DNA from: JAKFEE01 sp036675815
Lineage (GTDB): Bacteria > Pseudomonadota > Alphaproteobacteria > Rhodospirillales > Magnetospirillaceae
Reading direction: 5' to 3'
Assembly (NCBI GenBank): GCA_036675815.1
Contig: JAKFEE010000058.1
Coordinates: 108,596 to 172,595 of the forward strand
DNA: 64,000 nt
Part shown: positions 48,512 through 57,995 of the stretch, one piece after another
Layout: every line of letters starts with the position of its first letter
How positions within the stretch are numbered: position 1 is the first letter of the stretch
Notes under the pieces: generated by a model
What the model was told of the DNA's origin: nothing
What the model saw: only the letters and a program-made list of their open reading frames with translations
Database searches by the model: none
Position numbers and translations under genes: made by a program

Positions 48512-49183
48512 GTGAAGGTCCTCGCTTTTGACACCGCCACCGCCGCCTGCTCGGCCGCCATCCGCATCGACGACCGCATCGTCGCGCATCGGTTTGCGCC
48601 GATGGCGCGGGGACAATCGGAGGCACTGATGCCGATGATCGTCGAGACCATGGCCGATGCCGGCGTCGGCTTCGCCGACCTCGACCTGATCGGCGTCACC
48701 GTCGGCCCTGGCGCCTTCACCGGACTGCGCATCGGTTTGGCCACCGCGCGCGGCCTGGCGCTGGCGGCGGCATTGCCGGTGGCCGGCATCCTCACCACCG
48801 AGGCCATCGCCCACGCGGTGCCGGCCGCCGAGCGCACCGGCCACACCGTCCTGGCGGTGGTGGACGCCAAGCGCGCCGATGTATTCGTGCAGCGCTTCGA
48901 TCAGCACCTGGCCCCCCTGGGCGCGGCGCGCGCCGCGGCGCCTGGCGAGCTGGCCGCCTGGGCCAGCGAACGGCTGTTGTTGGTCGGCGATGGCGTTGCC
49001 CAGGTGCGACCGTACCTACCTGATGCGCGGGTTTGGCCGGGGGCAGGCGTGCCCGATGCCGCAATCGTCGCCGCGCTTGCCCAACAGCGCTGGTGTGCCG
49101 GGACGGCCTTGCCGCCGGCCCCGGTCTATATTCGCCCGCCCGATGTCACTCCGCCGGCGCCGAGGCCGTCGTGCGCGACCTGA
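48512..49183 (+). CDS. tsaB: tRNA threonylcarbamoyladenosine protein TsaB
   Basis: 223 residues. The N-terminal VKVLAFDTATAACSAAI and the VGPGAFTGLRIGLATARGLALA block identify TsaB, the inactive-kinase-like partner that with TsaD and TsaE makes t6A37 of tRNAs. GTG 48512 is chosen because it gives the canonical start; there is no clear ribosome site. It overlaps rimI by 13 bases. Confidence 0.94.
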   Translation: MKVLAFDTATAACSAAIRIDDRIVAHRFAPMARGQSEALMPMIVETMADAGVGFADLDLIGVTVGPGAFTGLRIGLATARGLALAAALPVAGILTTEAIAHAVPAAERTGHTVLAVVDAKRADVFVQRFDQHLAPLGAARAAAPGELAAWASERLLLVGDGVAQVRPYLPDARVWPGAGVPDAAIVAALAQQRWCAGTALPPAPVYIRPPDVTPPAPRPSCAT

Positions 49184-49608
49184 TTCCGCTGACGGTGGCC
49201 CATGCCGAAGTGGCCGCGGCCATTCACCGCCAATGCTTTGCCCAGCCTTGGGATAGGGCGGCGATGGCCGGCATGCTGGCCATGCCGGGCTGCTTCGGCT
49301 GGATTGCCGGCAAGGATTACCCGCTGGGCCTCATTCTCTGCCGCGTCGCCGCCGACGAGGCCGAGTTGCTGACCATCGGCATCCTGCCCGGCCAGCGATC
49401 GCGCGGCTACGCCGGCCGCCTGCTCGCCGCGGCGCAGGACGAGGCGCGGACGGCCGGCGCGCAGATGATGTTCCTGGAAGTCGCAACCGATAACGTGGCG
49501 GCCCAACGCCTGTATCAGAAACACGGCTTCGCGATGGTCGGCCGCCGCCACAACTATTACGGACAAGGCACGCATGCGCTTGTATTGCAGCGCGCTCTGA
49601 CCGGCTAA
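49171..49608 (+). CDS. rimI: Ribosomal-protein-alanine N-acetyltransferase RimI
   Basis: 145 residues, GNAT fold. The acetyl-CoA loop is ILPGQRSRGYAGRLLAAA, followed by MFLEVATDNVAAQRLYQKHGF and RHNYYGQGTHALVLQ, typical of RimI. It acetylates the N-terminus of ribosomal protein S18. The start is GTG 49171, 5 bases after GAGG, inside the end of tsaB; the tsaB-rimI pairing is standard. Confidence 0.93.
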   Translation: MRDLIPLTVAHAEVAAAIHRQCFAQPWDRAAMAGMLAMPGCFGWIAGKDYPLGLILCRVAADEAELLTIGILPGQRSRGYAGRLLAAAQDEARTAGAQMMFLEVATDNVAAQRLYQKHGFAMVGRRHNYYGQGTHALVLQRALTG

Positions 49609-49853
49609 GACTTGCGGATTCGCAGGCGGTGGGTCCCGTCAGGCCCCTCGCCTTCTTCCGGCTCAAGCGACAGGATTTGATGTCCCAGTTCCGTCAAGGA
49701 ACGCGGCACATTGCCGAGAGGCTCGGCACCTTTCAGCCGGACTTCCGCGATCTCGCCCATCTTCATTTTTTCGACGAGCAACTTGACTTTGACGAAAGTC
49801 AAGGGGCAGACCTCACGTGTTATGTCAAGATAGTAGTTCACATCAACAGTCAC
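49605..49853 (-). CDS. TusA/SirA-like sulfur-carrier protein
   Basis: 82 residues with the TusA family signature: LDITREVCPLTFVKVKLLVEKM, the Cys-Pro pair being the sulfur-binding site. It starts at GTG 49853, 5 bases after GAGGGG. It may relay sulfur to tRNA thiolation or other acceptors; the true partner is not indicated by the context. It overlaps the end of rimI by 4 bases and is divergent from mucR. Confidence 0.88.
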   Translation of the reverse strand: MTVDVNYYLDITREVCPLTFVKVKLLVEKMKMGEIAEVRLKGAEPLGNVPRSLTELGHQILSLEPEEGEGPDGTHRLRIRKS

Positions 49854-49875
49854 ACCTGCCCCTCGTTTTTCATCA

Positions 49876-49904
49876 TTGCCGATCGTTACTAAGCGACTTA
49901 TATA
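49876..49904 (+). promoter_or_regulatory. Promoter of the mucR-like gene
   Basis: TTGCCG (49876-49881), 17 bases, TATATA (49899-49904), 35 bases before the start codon. The surrounding AT-rich DNA is also the kind of site MucR/Ros proteins bind, so self-repression is likely. Confidence 0.55.
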
Positions 49905-49939
49905 CGCCGGACCAAGTTCGAGTGAGGACCCATTTTACG

Positions 49940-50362
49940 ATGACCTATGAGCGGAATACTAACGAACTGCTGGAGCTGACCGCCGAAATCGTCGCTGCCC
50001 ATGTCGGCAACAACAACATTTCGCTCGCCGACCTGACGCAGCTCATTCAGGACATCTACAAGACTCTCGCCAACGTCGGCAACCACGCCGCGGCACCCGA
50101 GCGGCCGCAGCCCGCGATTCCGGTCAAGAAATCGGTCACGCCTGAATACATTGTCTGCCTCGAGGACGGCAAGAAGCTGAAGATGCTGAAGCGCCACCTC
50201 AAGACCGCCTACAACATGACCCCCGAAGAATACCGCGAGCGGTGGGGCTTGCCGGCCGACTACCCGATGGTGGCGCCCAATTACGCCCAGCACCGCAGTT
50301 CGCTGGCCAAGAAGATCGGGCTTGGCACCAAGCCGCGCAAGCGGCGGCGCGCCGGCCAGTAA
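49940..50362 (+). CDS. MucR/Ros family transcriptional regulator, zinc-less variant
   Basis: 140 residues. The C-terminal block is MucR-like: GKKLKMLKRHLKTAYNMTPEEYRERWGLP and DYPMVAPNYAQHRS, split by a short turn. The classical C2H2 zinc ligands are incomplete: CLED has Asp where Ros has the second Cys, and TAYN lacks the second His. The fold is likely held by a hydrophobic core instead. MucR proteins are global H-NS-like repressors in alphaproteobacteria. A strong terminator follows. Confidence 0.9.
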   Translation: MTYERNTNELLELTAEIVAAHVGNNNISLADLTQLIQDIYKTLANVGNHAAAPERPQPAIPVKKSVTPEYIVCLEDGKKLKMLKRHLKTAYNMTPEEYRERWGLPADYPMVAPNYAQHRSSLAKKIGLGTKPRKRRRAGQ

Positions 50363-50379
50363 AGCCGCCAGCCGGAACC

Positions 50380-50412
50380 GGCGCCGCCAGCATCGTTGTT
50401 GCGGCGCCTTTT
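50380..50412 (+). terminator. Intrinsic terminator after mucR
   Basis: Perfect 8-base arms GGCGCCGC (50380-50387) and GCGGCGCC (50401-50408) with a 13-base loop, then TTTT. It separates mucR from fur. Confidence 0.8.
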
Positions 50413-50454
50413 CATTTGCGGTTACAGTCGTGGCGATTGGAGGGGGCGTTCTGG

Positions 50455-50886
50455 ATGACGTCGCGGATCGAGCAACGCTGCATCGAGAAGGGCATGAAAA
50501 TGACCGACCAGCGCCGGGTGATCGCCCGCGTGCTGTCGGAGGCCGTGGATCATCCGGACGTCGAGGAGGTCTACCGCCGCGCCACCGCCATCGACCCGCG
50601 CATCAGCATCGCCACCGTCTACCGCACGGTGCGCCTGTTCGAGGAGAGCGACATCCTCGAACGCCATGATTTCGGCGACGGCCGCGCCCGCTACGAGGAG
50701 ATGCCGGACGAGCACCACGATCACCTGATCGATGTGAATTCGGGGCGGGTGATCGAATTCCATTCGAACGAGATCGAGGCGCTGCAGCGCGAGATCGCGC
50801 GGCGCTACGGCTTCAAGCTGATCGGCCACCGCCTGGAACTCTATGGCGTGCCGCTGCCCGACAACAACACGGGCGAAAAACCCTAG
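50455..50886 (+). CDS. fur: Ferric/manganese uptake regulator Fur (Mur)
   Basis: 143 residues. The winged helix is KMTDQRRVIARVLSEAVDHPDVEEVYRRA with the IATVYRTVRLFEE recognition helix; metal-site residues are in EEMPDEHHDHLIDVNSGRVIEFH. It lacks the CxxC zinc pairs of enteric Fur, as is usual in alphaproteobacteria, where such proteins often sense manganese (Mur). The ATG at 50455 follows GGAGGGGG. Only 5 bases separate it from the ornithine lipid gene olsB. Confidence 0.93.
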   Translation: MTSRIEQRCIEKGMKMTDQRRVIARVLSEAVDHPDVEEVYRRATAIDPRISIATVYRTVRLFEESDILERHDFGDGRARYEEMPDEHHDHLIDVNSGRVIEFHSNEIEALQREIARRYGFKLIGHRLELYGVPLPDNNTGEKP

Positions 50887-50891
50887 ATCCG

Positions 50892-51707
50892 ATGGTCCCC
50901 GCCAGTACCGCCTTCGAAGGCCTCCGCTGCGGCAGCTTGGAGACGCGGCTGGCGGCATCGCGCCGTGAGATCGAGACCGCACAGGCCCTGCGCTACCGTG
51001 TGTTCTACGACGAGATGGGGGCGCAGCCGTCACGGGACATGGCGTTGGCCTGCCGCGACTTCGACGATTTCGACGCCGTCTGCGACCATCTGCTGGTGAT
51101 CGATCACCGCGCCCCGGCCGACGATTGCATCGTCGGCACCTACCGCCTCACCCGCCGGTCCCACGCGGACGCCCTCGGGCGCTTCTATACCGCCAGCGAA
51201 TACGACATAACGCCGATTCTCCGCTATCCCGGCAACGTTCTCGAATTGGGGCGCTCCTGCGTCGATGCCCGCTATCGCACCAGCATGACCATGAACATGC
51301 TGTGGCGGGGCATCGCCGCCTACGTCCTGCACCATGACATCGCCGTGATGTTCGGCTGCGCCAGCTTGCCCGGAACCAGCGCCAACGCCCTGCGCCTTCC
51401 CCTGTCGTACCTGGCCCGCCACCACCTGGCGCCGCCCCAACTGCGCCCGCGCGCCCTGCCCGAGCTTTACCAGGAAATGGCCCTGCTGCCGCCCGACGAG
51501 ATCGACCCACGGACGGCGCTGGCGGCCCTGCCGCCGCTGATCAAAGGCTATCTGCGCCTGGGCGGCTTCTTCGGCGAGGGTGCGGTCATCGACCACCAGT
51601 TCAACACGACCGATGTGTGCGTGATCGTCAAAAGTGACCGCGTCGCCGGAAAATACGCGCGGCATTACGACCGCACAATCCGCGAGGCACGGCCCACACG
51701 CCCATGA
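50892..51707 (+). CDS. olsB: Ornithine N-acyltransferase OlsB-like
   Basis: 271 residues with the GNAT-like hemolysin/OlsB fold: AQALRYRVFYDEMGA near residue 32, IVGTYRLTRRSHA, LELGRSCVDARYRT and a C-terminal LIKGYLRLGGFFGEGAVID with TTDVCVIV. It would attach a 3-hydroxyacyl chain to ornithine, the first step of ornithine lipid synthesis. It overlaps olsA by ATGA, which supports this assignment. Adjacent to fur, so iron or manganese control is possible. Confidence 0.88.
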   Translation: MVPASTAFEGLRCGSLETRLAASRREIETAQALRYRVFYDEMGAQPSRDMALACRDFDDFDAVCDHLLVIDHRAPADDCIVGTYRLTRRSHADALGRFYTASEYDITPILRYPGNVLELGRSCVDARYRTSMTMNMLWRGIAAYVLHHDIAVMFGCASLPGTSANALRLPLSYLARHHLAPPQLRPRALPELYQEMALLPPDEIDPRTALAALPPLIKGYLRLGGFFGEGAVIDHQFNTTDVCVIVKSDRVAGKYARHYDRTIREARPTRP

Positions 51708-52531
51708 CCTCAGCCGTGATTGCCGCCACGAGGCTGACGCTGCTGGTCGCCTGGACCGCCGTCGTCCTGCCGCTCTACTGGCCGGCATCACAGTTGCGGC
51801 TAGCGATCGCCGTGCCCCTGGTGCGCGGCTATTGGCGCGTCTGCTGCCGGCTCATGGGATTTGAGGTACGCGTTCGCGGCCGCATGCACGTCGACGGGCC
51901 GACGCTGTACGTCGCCAATCATGCGTCCTACCTCGACATTCCCATCCTCGGCAGTGTGCTGCCCGGTTTTTTCGTCGCCAAGCACGAGGTCGCCGGCTGG
52001 CCCGGCATCGGCCTGCTGGCCCGCGTCGCACGCACCGTGTTCATCGAGCGCCGCGCCCGGCGCAGCGCCGAGCAGCGCGACGAATTACAGCGGCGCCTCG
52101 ACAAGGGGGAATCGATCATCCTGTTTCCCGAGGGCACCAGCAACGACGGCAATCGCGTGCTACCGTTCAAGAGCGCCCTGTTCAGTGTCGCCGAGCGCAA
52201 TGGCGGCAGGCTGCCGGTGCAGCCCATCACCGTGGCCTACACGCGGCTCGACGGCATGCCGATGGGCCGCTGGCTGCGGCCGTTCTACGCCTGGTACGGC
52301 GACATGGAACTGGCCCCGCATGTCTGGCTTGCCCTTGGTCTCGGAAGGGTCGCCGTCGAGATCGAATTCCACGAACCCATGTCGCTGGCCGAATGCGGTT
52401 CGCGCAAGGCGTTGTCGGCCCGTGCCTTCAAGCGGATCGCCGCCGGGCTGGCCGCGGCCAATGGCGGGCGTCCGACGGGCCGTCCGGCCGAGGGTCCCAC
52501 CGAGGCGCCCGATGAGGTCCCCGTCCGCTAA
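51704..52531 (+). CDS. olsA: Lyso-ornithine lipid / 1-acylglycerol-3-phosphate acyltransferase OlsA-like
   Basis: 275 residues. Acyltransferase motifs: NHASYLD (NHx4D active site), [10 protein letters not shown], and [12 protein letters not shown] membrane segment lies at residues ~8-40. Following olsB it most likely adds the second acyl chain to lyso-ornithine lipid; a PlsC function is possible. The C-terminal ~25 residues are low-complexity ([19 protein letters not shown]). Confidence 0.88.
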   Translation: MTSAVIAATRLTLLVAWTAVVLPLYWPASQLRLAIAVPLVRGYWRVCCRLMGFEVRVRGRMHVDGPTLYVANHASYLDIPILGSVLPGFFVAKHEVAGWPGIGLLARVARTVFIERRARRSAEQRDELQRRLDKGESIILFPEGTSNDGNRVLPFKSALFSVAERNGGRLPVQPITVAYTRLDGMPMGRWLRPFYAWYGDMELAPHVWLALGLGRVAVEIEFHEPMSLAECGSRKALSARAFKRIAAGLAAANGGRPTGRPAEGPTEAPDEVPVR

Positions 52532-52532
52532 C

Positions 52533-52560
52533 TTGACTCCACGGCCGCCGATGCTAGTTT
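52533..52560 (+). promoter_or_regulatory. Promoter ahead of miaB with a GANTC site
   Basis: TTGACT (52533-52538), 16 bases, TAGTTT (52555-52560), inside the 112-base gap between olsA and miaB. GACTC, a CcrM target, overlaps the -35 box (52535-52539), so methylation could modulate this promoter. Confidence 0.5.
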
Positions 52561-52643
52561 TCACCCTGCGGGGCGAATCCAGGTCGTGCGACCGCCCCGG
52601 GCCATCGCGGCCGACGCCGGCCGCCCATAATCGAAGCATCGCT

Positions 52644-53990
52644 TTGGCTAAGAAGCTCTTCATCAAGACCTACGGCTGCCAGATGAACGTCTACGACTCC
52701 GCCCGCATGGCGGATGTGTTGACGCCCCTTGGCTATGCCCCGGCCGATTGCGCCGAGGACGCCGACATGATCATCCTCAACACCTGCCACATCCGCGAAA
52801 AGGCGGCGGAAAAGGTGTTTTCCGAGCTGGGGCGCCTGCGCCCGCTGAAGCAGGCGAAGCAGGCCGCCGGCGGCAGCATGGTGCTGGCGGTGGCCGGCTG
52901 CGTCGCCCAGGCCGAAGGCCAGGAGATTCTGGCCCGCGCCCCCTATGTCGACATCGTGCTGGGCCCCCAGACCTATCATCGGCTGCCGGAGATGGTGGCG
53001 CGCGCCGCCCGCAGCGGCGGCCACGGCGTGCTGGACACCGATTTCCCGGCCGAGCCCAAGTTCGACCACCTGCCCGAACCGACGCCGACCGGCATCACCG
53101 CATTCCTCTCGGTGCAGGAGGGCTGTGACAAGTTCTGCACCTTCTGTGTCGTTCCCTACACCCGCGGCGCCGAATATTCGCGGCCGGTGGCGGCGGTCCT
53201 GGGCGAGGCGCGCGGCCTGGTCGCGGCCGGGGTGTGCGAGATCACGCTGCTCGGTCAGAACGTCAACGCCTATCACGGCGAGGCGGCGGACGGCACGTGG
53301 AGCCTGGGCCGCCTGATCCGGGCGCTGGCCGAAATCGAGGGGCTGGAACGGATTCGCTACACCACCTCGCACCCCCGCGACGTCGACGACGACCTGATCG
53401 CCGCCCACCGCGACGTCGACAAGCTGATGCCGTTCCTGCACCTGCCGGTGCAGGCCGGCGCCGACCGCATCCTTGCCGCCATGAACCGCGGCCATGATGC
53501 CGCGCAGTATCGGCGCATCGTCGACAAGCTGAAGGCGGCGCGGCCGGATCTGGCGCTGTCGTCCGACTTCATCGTCGGCTTCCCCGGCGAGAGCGATGCC
53601 GATTTCGAGGCGACGATGGGCCTGGTGCGCGAGGTCGGCTTCGTCCAAACCTATTCGTTCAAGTACAGCCCGCGCCCGGGCACCCCGGCGGCGCTGATGC
53701 CGCTTCAGGTGCCGGAAGGGATCAAGACCGAACGTCTGGCTGCGCTGCAGGAGCTGCTGCAGGCGCAGACCGACACCTTCAACCGCGACTGCGTCGGCCG
53801 GGTGATGCCGGTGCTGCTCGACCGCGACGGCCGCCACCCTGGTCAGCTCGTCGGGCGCAGCCCATATATGCAACCGGTACATGTGACGGCGCCCGCGGCA
53901 TGGCGGGGACGTGTCGTGCCGCTGCGCATCACCGCAGCCTCGACCAACAGCCTGGCGGCGGAACCGGCCGCCGAAAGGATGAGCGCGTGA
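52644..53990 (+). CDS. miaB: tRNA-2-methylthio-N6-dimethylallyladenosine synthase MiaB
   Basis: 448 residues from TTG 52644, which gives the canonical lead [17 protein letters not shown]-terminal cluster cysteines: [24 protein letters not shown]. Radical SAM motif: CDKFCTFC. The C-terminal TRAM domain ends near RVVPLRI. It adds the methylthio group to i6A37 in tRNAs. The frame is open far upstream, but that part overlaps olsA and shows no protein character. It overlaps phoH by GTGA. Confidence 0.96.
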   Translation: MAKKLFIKTYGCQMNVYDSARMADVLTPLGYAPADCAEDADMIILNTCHIREKAAEKVFSELGRLRPLKQAKQAAGGSMVLAVAGCVAQAEGQEILARAPYVDIVLGPQTYHRLPEMVARAARSGGHGVLDTDFPAEPKFDHLPEPTPTGITAFLSVQEGCDKFCTFCVVPYTRGAEYSRPVAAVLGEARGLVAAGVCEITLLGQNVNAYHGEAADGTWSLGRLIRALAEIEGLERIRYTTSHPRDVDDDLIAAHRDVDKLMPFLHLPVQAGADRILAAMNRGHDAAQYRRIVDKLKAARPDLALSSDFIVGFPGESDADFEATMGLVREVGFVQTYSFKYSPRPGTPAALMPLQVPEGIKTERLAALQELLQAQTDTFNRDCVGRVMPVLLDRDGRHPGQLVGRSPYMQPVHVTAPAAWRGRVVPLRITAASTNSLAAEPAAERMSA

Positions 53991-54967
53991 GCGGCGCCGC
54001 ACCGAGCCGGGTGACACGGGAATTCGACGACAACACCCTGCTGCAGATGCTGTTCGGGCCCCATAATGCACACTTGGACCGGATCGAGCGCGAACTGGGC
54101 GTCGAGTTGCAAGCGCGCGGCAATGCCGTCACCATCGCCGGGCCGGCCAATCTGGTAGCGGAGGCCGAATCTGTGCTGGCGGCATTGTACGACCGGCTGC
54201 AGGCGGGCAAGGCCGTCGAGGCCAGCGACGTCGATGCCGCGCTCCGCATGAGCGGCCATGCGATGGCGCCCGGCGAGGACCTCACCATTCACACCCGCAA
54301 GCGCCACATCTCGCCGCGGACGCCGGTCCAGGCCGAGTACGTGCGAGCGATGCAGCGCCACGAACTGGTCTTCGGCCTCGGCCCGGCCGGCACCGGCAAG
54401 ACCTACATGGCGGTGGCCATGGCCGTGTCGATGATGATGCGCGGCCAGGTCGACCGCCTGATCCTGTCGCGCCCGGCCGTCGAGGCCGGCGAGCGCCTGG
54501 GCTTCCTGCCCGGCGACCTGCGCGAGAAGGTCGATCCCTATCTGCGGCCGTTGTATGATGCGCTGTATGACATGCTGCCTGGCGATCAGGTGATGAAGCG
54601 CCTGAGCTCGGGCGAAATCGAGGTGGCGCCCTTGGCCTTCATGCGCGGCCGGACCTTGGCAAACTCGTTCATCATCCTCGACGAGGCCCAGAACGCGTCT
54701 CCGATGCAGATGAAGATGTTCCTGACGCGCCTCGGCGAGCACTCGCGCATGGTGATCACCGGCGACCTCAGCCAAATCGACTTGCCGGCGGGCACGCCCT
54801 CGGGGCTGCGCGATTGCCTTGGCGTCCTCGACGCGATGGAGGGGGTGGCGGTCACCACCTTCACCGACAAGGACGTGGTGCGCCATGGCCTGGTCACCCG
54901 CATCGTGCGCGCCTACGACATGCGCGACCGCAAGAAGGCTTCGGGCAGCCCGGAGCATCGGCCATGA
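53987..54967 (+). CDS. phoH: PhoH family ATPase
   Basis: 326 residues. P-loop [19 protein letters not shown] near residue 130 and Walker [22 protein letters not shown] are diagnostic (PhoH, RNA-helicase-like). The N-terminal ~100 residues include a KH-like region. Function is not fully known; the link to ybeY, encoded immediately downstream, suggests rRNA or RNA processing. Start GTG 53987 after AAGGA, overlapping the miaB stop. Confidence 0.95.
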   Translation: MSGAAPSRVTREFDDNTLLQMLFGPHNAHLDRIERELGVELQARGNAVTIAGPANLVAEAESVLAALYDRLQAGKAVEASDVDAALRMSGHAMAPGEDLTIHTRKRHISPRTPVQAEYVRAMQRHELVFGLGPAGTGKTYMAVAMAVSMMMRGQVDRLILSRPAVEAGERLGFLPGDLREKVDPYLRPLYDALYDMLPGDQVMKRLSSGEIEVAPLAFMRGRTLANSFIILDEAQNASPMQMKMFLTRLGEHSRMVITGDLSQIDLPAGTPSGLRDCLGVLDAMEGVAVTTFTDKDVVRHGLVTRIVRAYDMRDRKKASGSPEHRP

Positions 54968-55500
54968 GCGACGGTTCCCCGGGACCCGAGATCGCGATCA
55001 GTATCGAATGCGACACCTGGCTGGCGGCGCTGCCCGACATCGAGGAGACCTGTCGCCATGTCGGCGCCGCCGCCCTGGGCGCGGCCACCGCCGAATGGGG
55101 CGATGAAGACGTGGCGCGCATGGAGCTGAGCATCGTCCTGGCCGACGATGCCACGGTGCGCACCCTCAACCGCGACTACCGACGTCAGGACAAGCCGACC
55201 AACGTCTTGTCCTTCGCCGCGCTGGAGGGTGACGCGCCGCTGCCGCCGACCGGCCCGATCCTTCTGGGCGACGTGATCCTGGCCTATGAGACCAGTGTCG
55301 GCGAGGCCGCGCACGAGCGCAAGCCCCTCGCCCATCATCTCAGCCATCTCGTGGTCCATGGGGTTCTGCACCTGTTGGGCCATGACCACGAAGACGACAC
55401 CGATGCCGAGGCCATGGAGCGGATGGAGATCGCCGTCCTCGCCGCCCTCGGCATCCCCGATCCCTATGCGCAACCGAATGGAGACGATGCGCGACAATGA
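54964..55500 (+). CDS. ybeY: rRNA maturation endoribonuclease YbeY
   Basis: 178 residues. The zinc-binding motif HGVLHLLGHDHEDD is intact; NRDYRRQDKPTNVLSFA and LGDVILAYET are family blocks. It takes part in 16S rRNA 3' end processing and ribosome quality control. It overlaps phoH and corC by 4 bases each. Confidence 0.96.
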   Translation: MSDGSPGPEIAISIECDTWLAALPDIEETCRHVGAAALGAATAEWGDEDVARMELSIVLADDATVRTLNRDYRRQDKPTNVLSFAALEGDAPLPPTGPILLGDVILAYETSVGEAAHERKPLAHHLSHLVVHGVLHLLGHDHEDDTDAEAMERMEIAVLAALGIPDPYAQPNGDDARQ

Positions 55501-56408
55501 GCGAACTGTCTTGCAGTAGACAGCCCCGCGAAAGCGGGGCGGAAGACGACAAAACCCTGGTGCAGGCCTTGCGTAACTGGTTCCGCGCCTTGCGCCGCAC
55601 CCGTAACGGCGAATCGGTCCGCGACACCCTCGAAGAACTGATCGAGGAACGCGAGGAAGCCGAAATCCCCATCGATGACCACGAACGCCTGCTGCTGGGC
55701 AACATCCTCCACTTGCGCGACGTTTCGGCGGATGACGTGATGGTGCCGCGCGCCGACATCGTCGCCATCGAGGCGCGAACCCCCTTCAAGGACGTCGTCG
55801 ACATGCTCAGCCGCGAGGGCCATTCGCGACTGCCGGTGTATCGCCGAACGCTCGACGACGTGATCGGCATGATCCACATCAAGGACGTGCTGCAGGCCCT
55901 CAACGAAGGCAGCCAACCATCGTTGCCGCGTCTGGTCCGCAAGGTGTTGTTCGTCTCGCCGTCGGTGCGCGTCACCGACCTGCTGCTGGAGATGCGCCGC
56001 AAGCGCACCCACATGGCACTGGTGATCGACGAATATGGCGGCATCGACGGCTTGGTGACCATCGAGGACCTGGTCGAGCAGATCGTCGGCGAAATCGAGG
56101 ACGAGCACGATCTCGACGGCGAGCCCGACATGGTGGTGAAACCCGACGGCTCGATCGAGGCCGACGCGCGCACCCCCATCGAGGATTTCGAGGCCGAGTT
56201 CGGCACCGTCCTCGACGAGGAAGAGCGCGAGGAGGTGGACACCCTGGGCGGCCTCGTCTTCTTCATCGCCGGGCGGGTGCCCAGCCGCGGCGAATTGATC
56301 ACCCATCCCGCCGGCCTCGAATTCGAGGTGGTGGATGCCGACCCGCGGCGCATCAAGCGCTTGCGTGTTCGTCGCGTGGTGTCGCCGCTTACCCGCGAGG
56401 CCAGCTAA
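55497..56408 (+). CDS. corC: CBS-domain CorC/HlyC family protein
   Basis: 303 residues: two CBS domains (VMVPRADIVAIEARTPF and LVIDEYGGIDGLVTIEDLVEQ) and the C-terminal CorC_HlyC domain (DTLGGLVFFIAGRVP). There is no transmembrane domain, so it is the soluble CorC type once linked to magnesium/cobalt efflux and hemolysin. ATGA overlap with ybeY; a fixed member of the ybeY-lnt group. Confidence 0.93.
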   Translation: MSELSCSRQPRESGAEDDKTLVQALRNWFRALRRTRNGESVRDTLEELIEEREEAEIPIDDHERLLLGNILHLRDVSADDVMVPRADIVAIEARTPFKDVVDMLSREGHSRLPVYRRTLDDVIGMIHIKDVLQALNEGSQPSLPRLVRKVLFVSPSVRVTDLLLEMRRKRTHMALVIDEYGGIDGLVTIEDLVEQIVGEIEDEHDLDGEPDMVVKPDGSIEADARTPIEDFEAEFGTVLDEEEREEVDTLGGLVFFIAGRVPSRGELITHPAGLEFEVVDADPRRIKRLRVRRVVSPLTREAS

Positions 56409-57983
56409 GTGCTGATGCCGCCGGTGCCGGCGCTGCCACGTGCCGCGGCCCGAGCCACGGCGCTTCGTCCGTGGCATCGCCATGCCATGCTGGCCGGCGC
56501 CGGGGCGGCAACGGCGCTGGCCTTGCCGCCGTTGCATATCGTGCCCGTTCTGTGGCTGTCGTTTCCCATCCTGCTGTGGCTGATGGAGGCCGACGCACGG
56601 CCGCGTGGTGCCTTCCTCGCCGGCTGGGTGTTCGGCATCGGCCACTTCGCCGCCGGCCTCTATTGGGTGTCGCATGCCCTGCTGGTCGAACCCTGGCGTC
56701 ATGGCTGGCTGATCCCGCTCGCCGTGGGCGGGTTTGGCGTGGGCCTGGGCGTCTTTACCGGGCTTACCGCGCTGGCCGCGCGGTATGCCTCGCCCGGCCT
56801 GGCGCGTATCCTCGCCTTCGCCGCCGCCTGGACTCTGGCCGAATGGGTGCGGTCGTGGCTGTTCACCGGCTTCCCATGGAACCTCATGGGCACCGTGTGG
56901 ATGCCTCTGGACTCCATGCTGCAGTCGGCCGCCTGGATCGGCACCTACGGCCTGGGCTTCCTCACCGTCGCCGCCGCCAGCCTGCCGGCGGCCCTGGTGA
57001 CGATGCCGCGCCGTCGCGCCGTGCCGGCGATGCTGGCCGGCCTGCTGGCGCTAGGGCTGGTATGGGCGGCGGGAACCGCACGCCTGGCTCAGGCGGATGC
57101 CCGCCAGGTGCCCGGCGTCCGGCTTCGCCTGGTGCAGGCCGGTATTCCCCAGGCGCTGAAGTGGCGCGACGACATGCGGCGGGCGCATGTCGCCGATCAG
57201 ATTGCCCTGTCACGCAGCCCCGGCTTCGCCGACGTCACCCATGTCATCTGGCCCGAGACCGCTGCCCCCTATTTCCTCGACCTCGACGGCCCGCAACGGG
57301 CGATGGTGGCCGAAGCGGCGCCACCCGACGGCGCGCTCATCACCGGCGCCCCGCGGCGCACGCCGCCAGGCACGCCCTTTCAGGTATGGAACAGCCTGTT
57401 CGCCATCGACTCGACCGGCAGAGTGCTCGCCACCTATGACAAGGTCCATCTCGTCCCCTTCGGCGAGTATATCCCGCTGCGCTCGATCATTCCCGCCGGC
57501 ATCGAGAAGCTCACGGTGGGCAGCGTCGATTTCTCGGCCGGGGCCGAACGGGTGACGGCAAGCGTTCCCGGCGCGCCGCCGTTCAGTCCATTGATCTGCT
57601 ACGAAATCATCTTTCCGGGCGCCGCCGTCGGCGACGGCCAGCGGCCGGGCTGGATCGTCAATCTGACCAACGATGGGTGGTTTGGCATCTCGTCCGGACC
57701 CTACCAGCATTTCGCCAGCGCCCGCATGCGCGCCATCGAGGAGGGCCTGCCCGTGGTGCGCGTGGCCAACACCGGCATCTCCGCGGTCATCGACGCCTAC
57801 GGCCGTGTGCTGGGGTCGATTCCGCTGGGCGGGCGTGGCATCCTCGATAGTGGCCTGCCCGCCTCACTGAATTCCACGCCGATTGCTCGATCAGGAATGC
57901 TAATCCCACTAGGCATATCCGCCCTAGCATATGTCCTTTGTGTAGCGGCAAGTCGGCCTTCAAGAACATTGAAAATAAAATAA
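56409..57983 (+). CDS. lnt: Apolipoprotein N-acyltransferase
   Basis: 524 residues from GTG 56409 (ATG 56415 is an alternative). Several N-terminal helices are followed by a nitrilase-like domain with the catalytic triad: Glu in VIWPETAAPYF, Lys in YDKVHLVPFGEYIPLR, Cys in PLICYEIIFPG. It adds the third acyl chain to lipoproteins at the inner membrane. The end of the gene and the 95 bases after it are noticeably AT-rich compared with neighbours. Confidence 0.95.
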   Translation: MLMPPVPALPRAAARATALRPWHRHAMLAGAGAATALALPPLHIVPVLWLSFPILLWLMEADARPRGAFLAGWVFGIGHFAAGLYWVSHALLVEPWRHGWLIPLAVGGFGVGLGVFTGLTALAARYASPGLARILAFAAAWTLAEWVRSWLFTGFPWNLMGTVWMPLDSMLQSAAWIGTYGLGFLTVAAASLPAALVTMPRRRAVPAMLAGLLALGLVWAAGTARLAQADARQVPGVRLRLVQAGIPQALKWRDDMRRAHVADQIALSRSPGFADVTHVIWPETAAPYFLDLDGPQRAMVAEAAPPDGALITGAPRRTPPGTPFQVWNSLFAIDSTGRVLATYDKVHLVPFGEYIPLRSIIPAGIEKLTVGSVDFSAGAERVTASVPGAPPFSPLICYEIIFPGAAVGDGQRPGWIVNLTNDGWFGISSGPYQHFASARMRAIEEGLPVVRVANTGISAVIDAYGRVLGSIPLGGRGILDSGLPASLNSTPIARSGMLIPLGISALAYVLCVAASRPSRTLKIK

Positions 57984-57995
57984 TAATGGGCGGCC

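Noticed and set aside
51861..52643. Long open frame upstream of and in frame with miaB
   Set aside because: It overlaps olsA in another frame, and the translation is serine/arginine-rich with no family features; MiaB proteins start at the [10 protein letters not shown] block.
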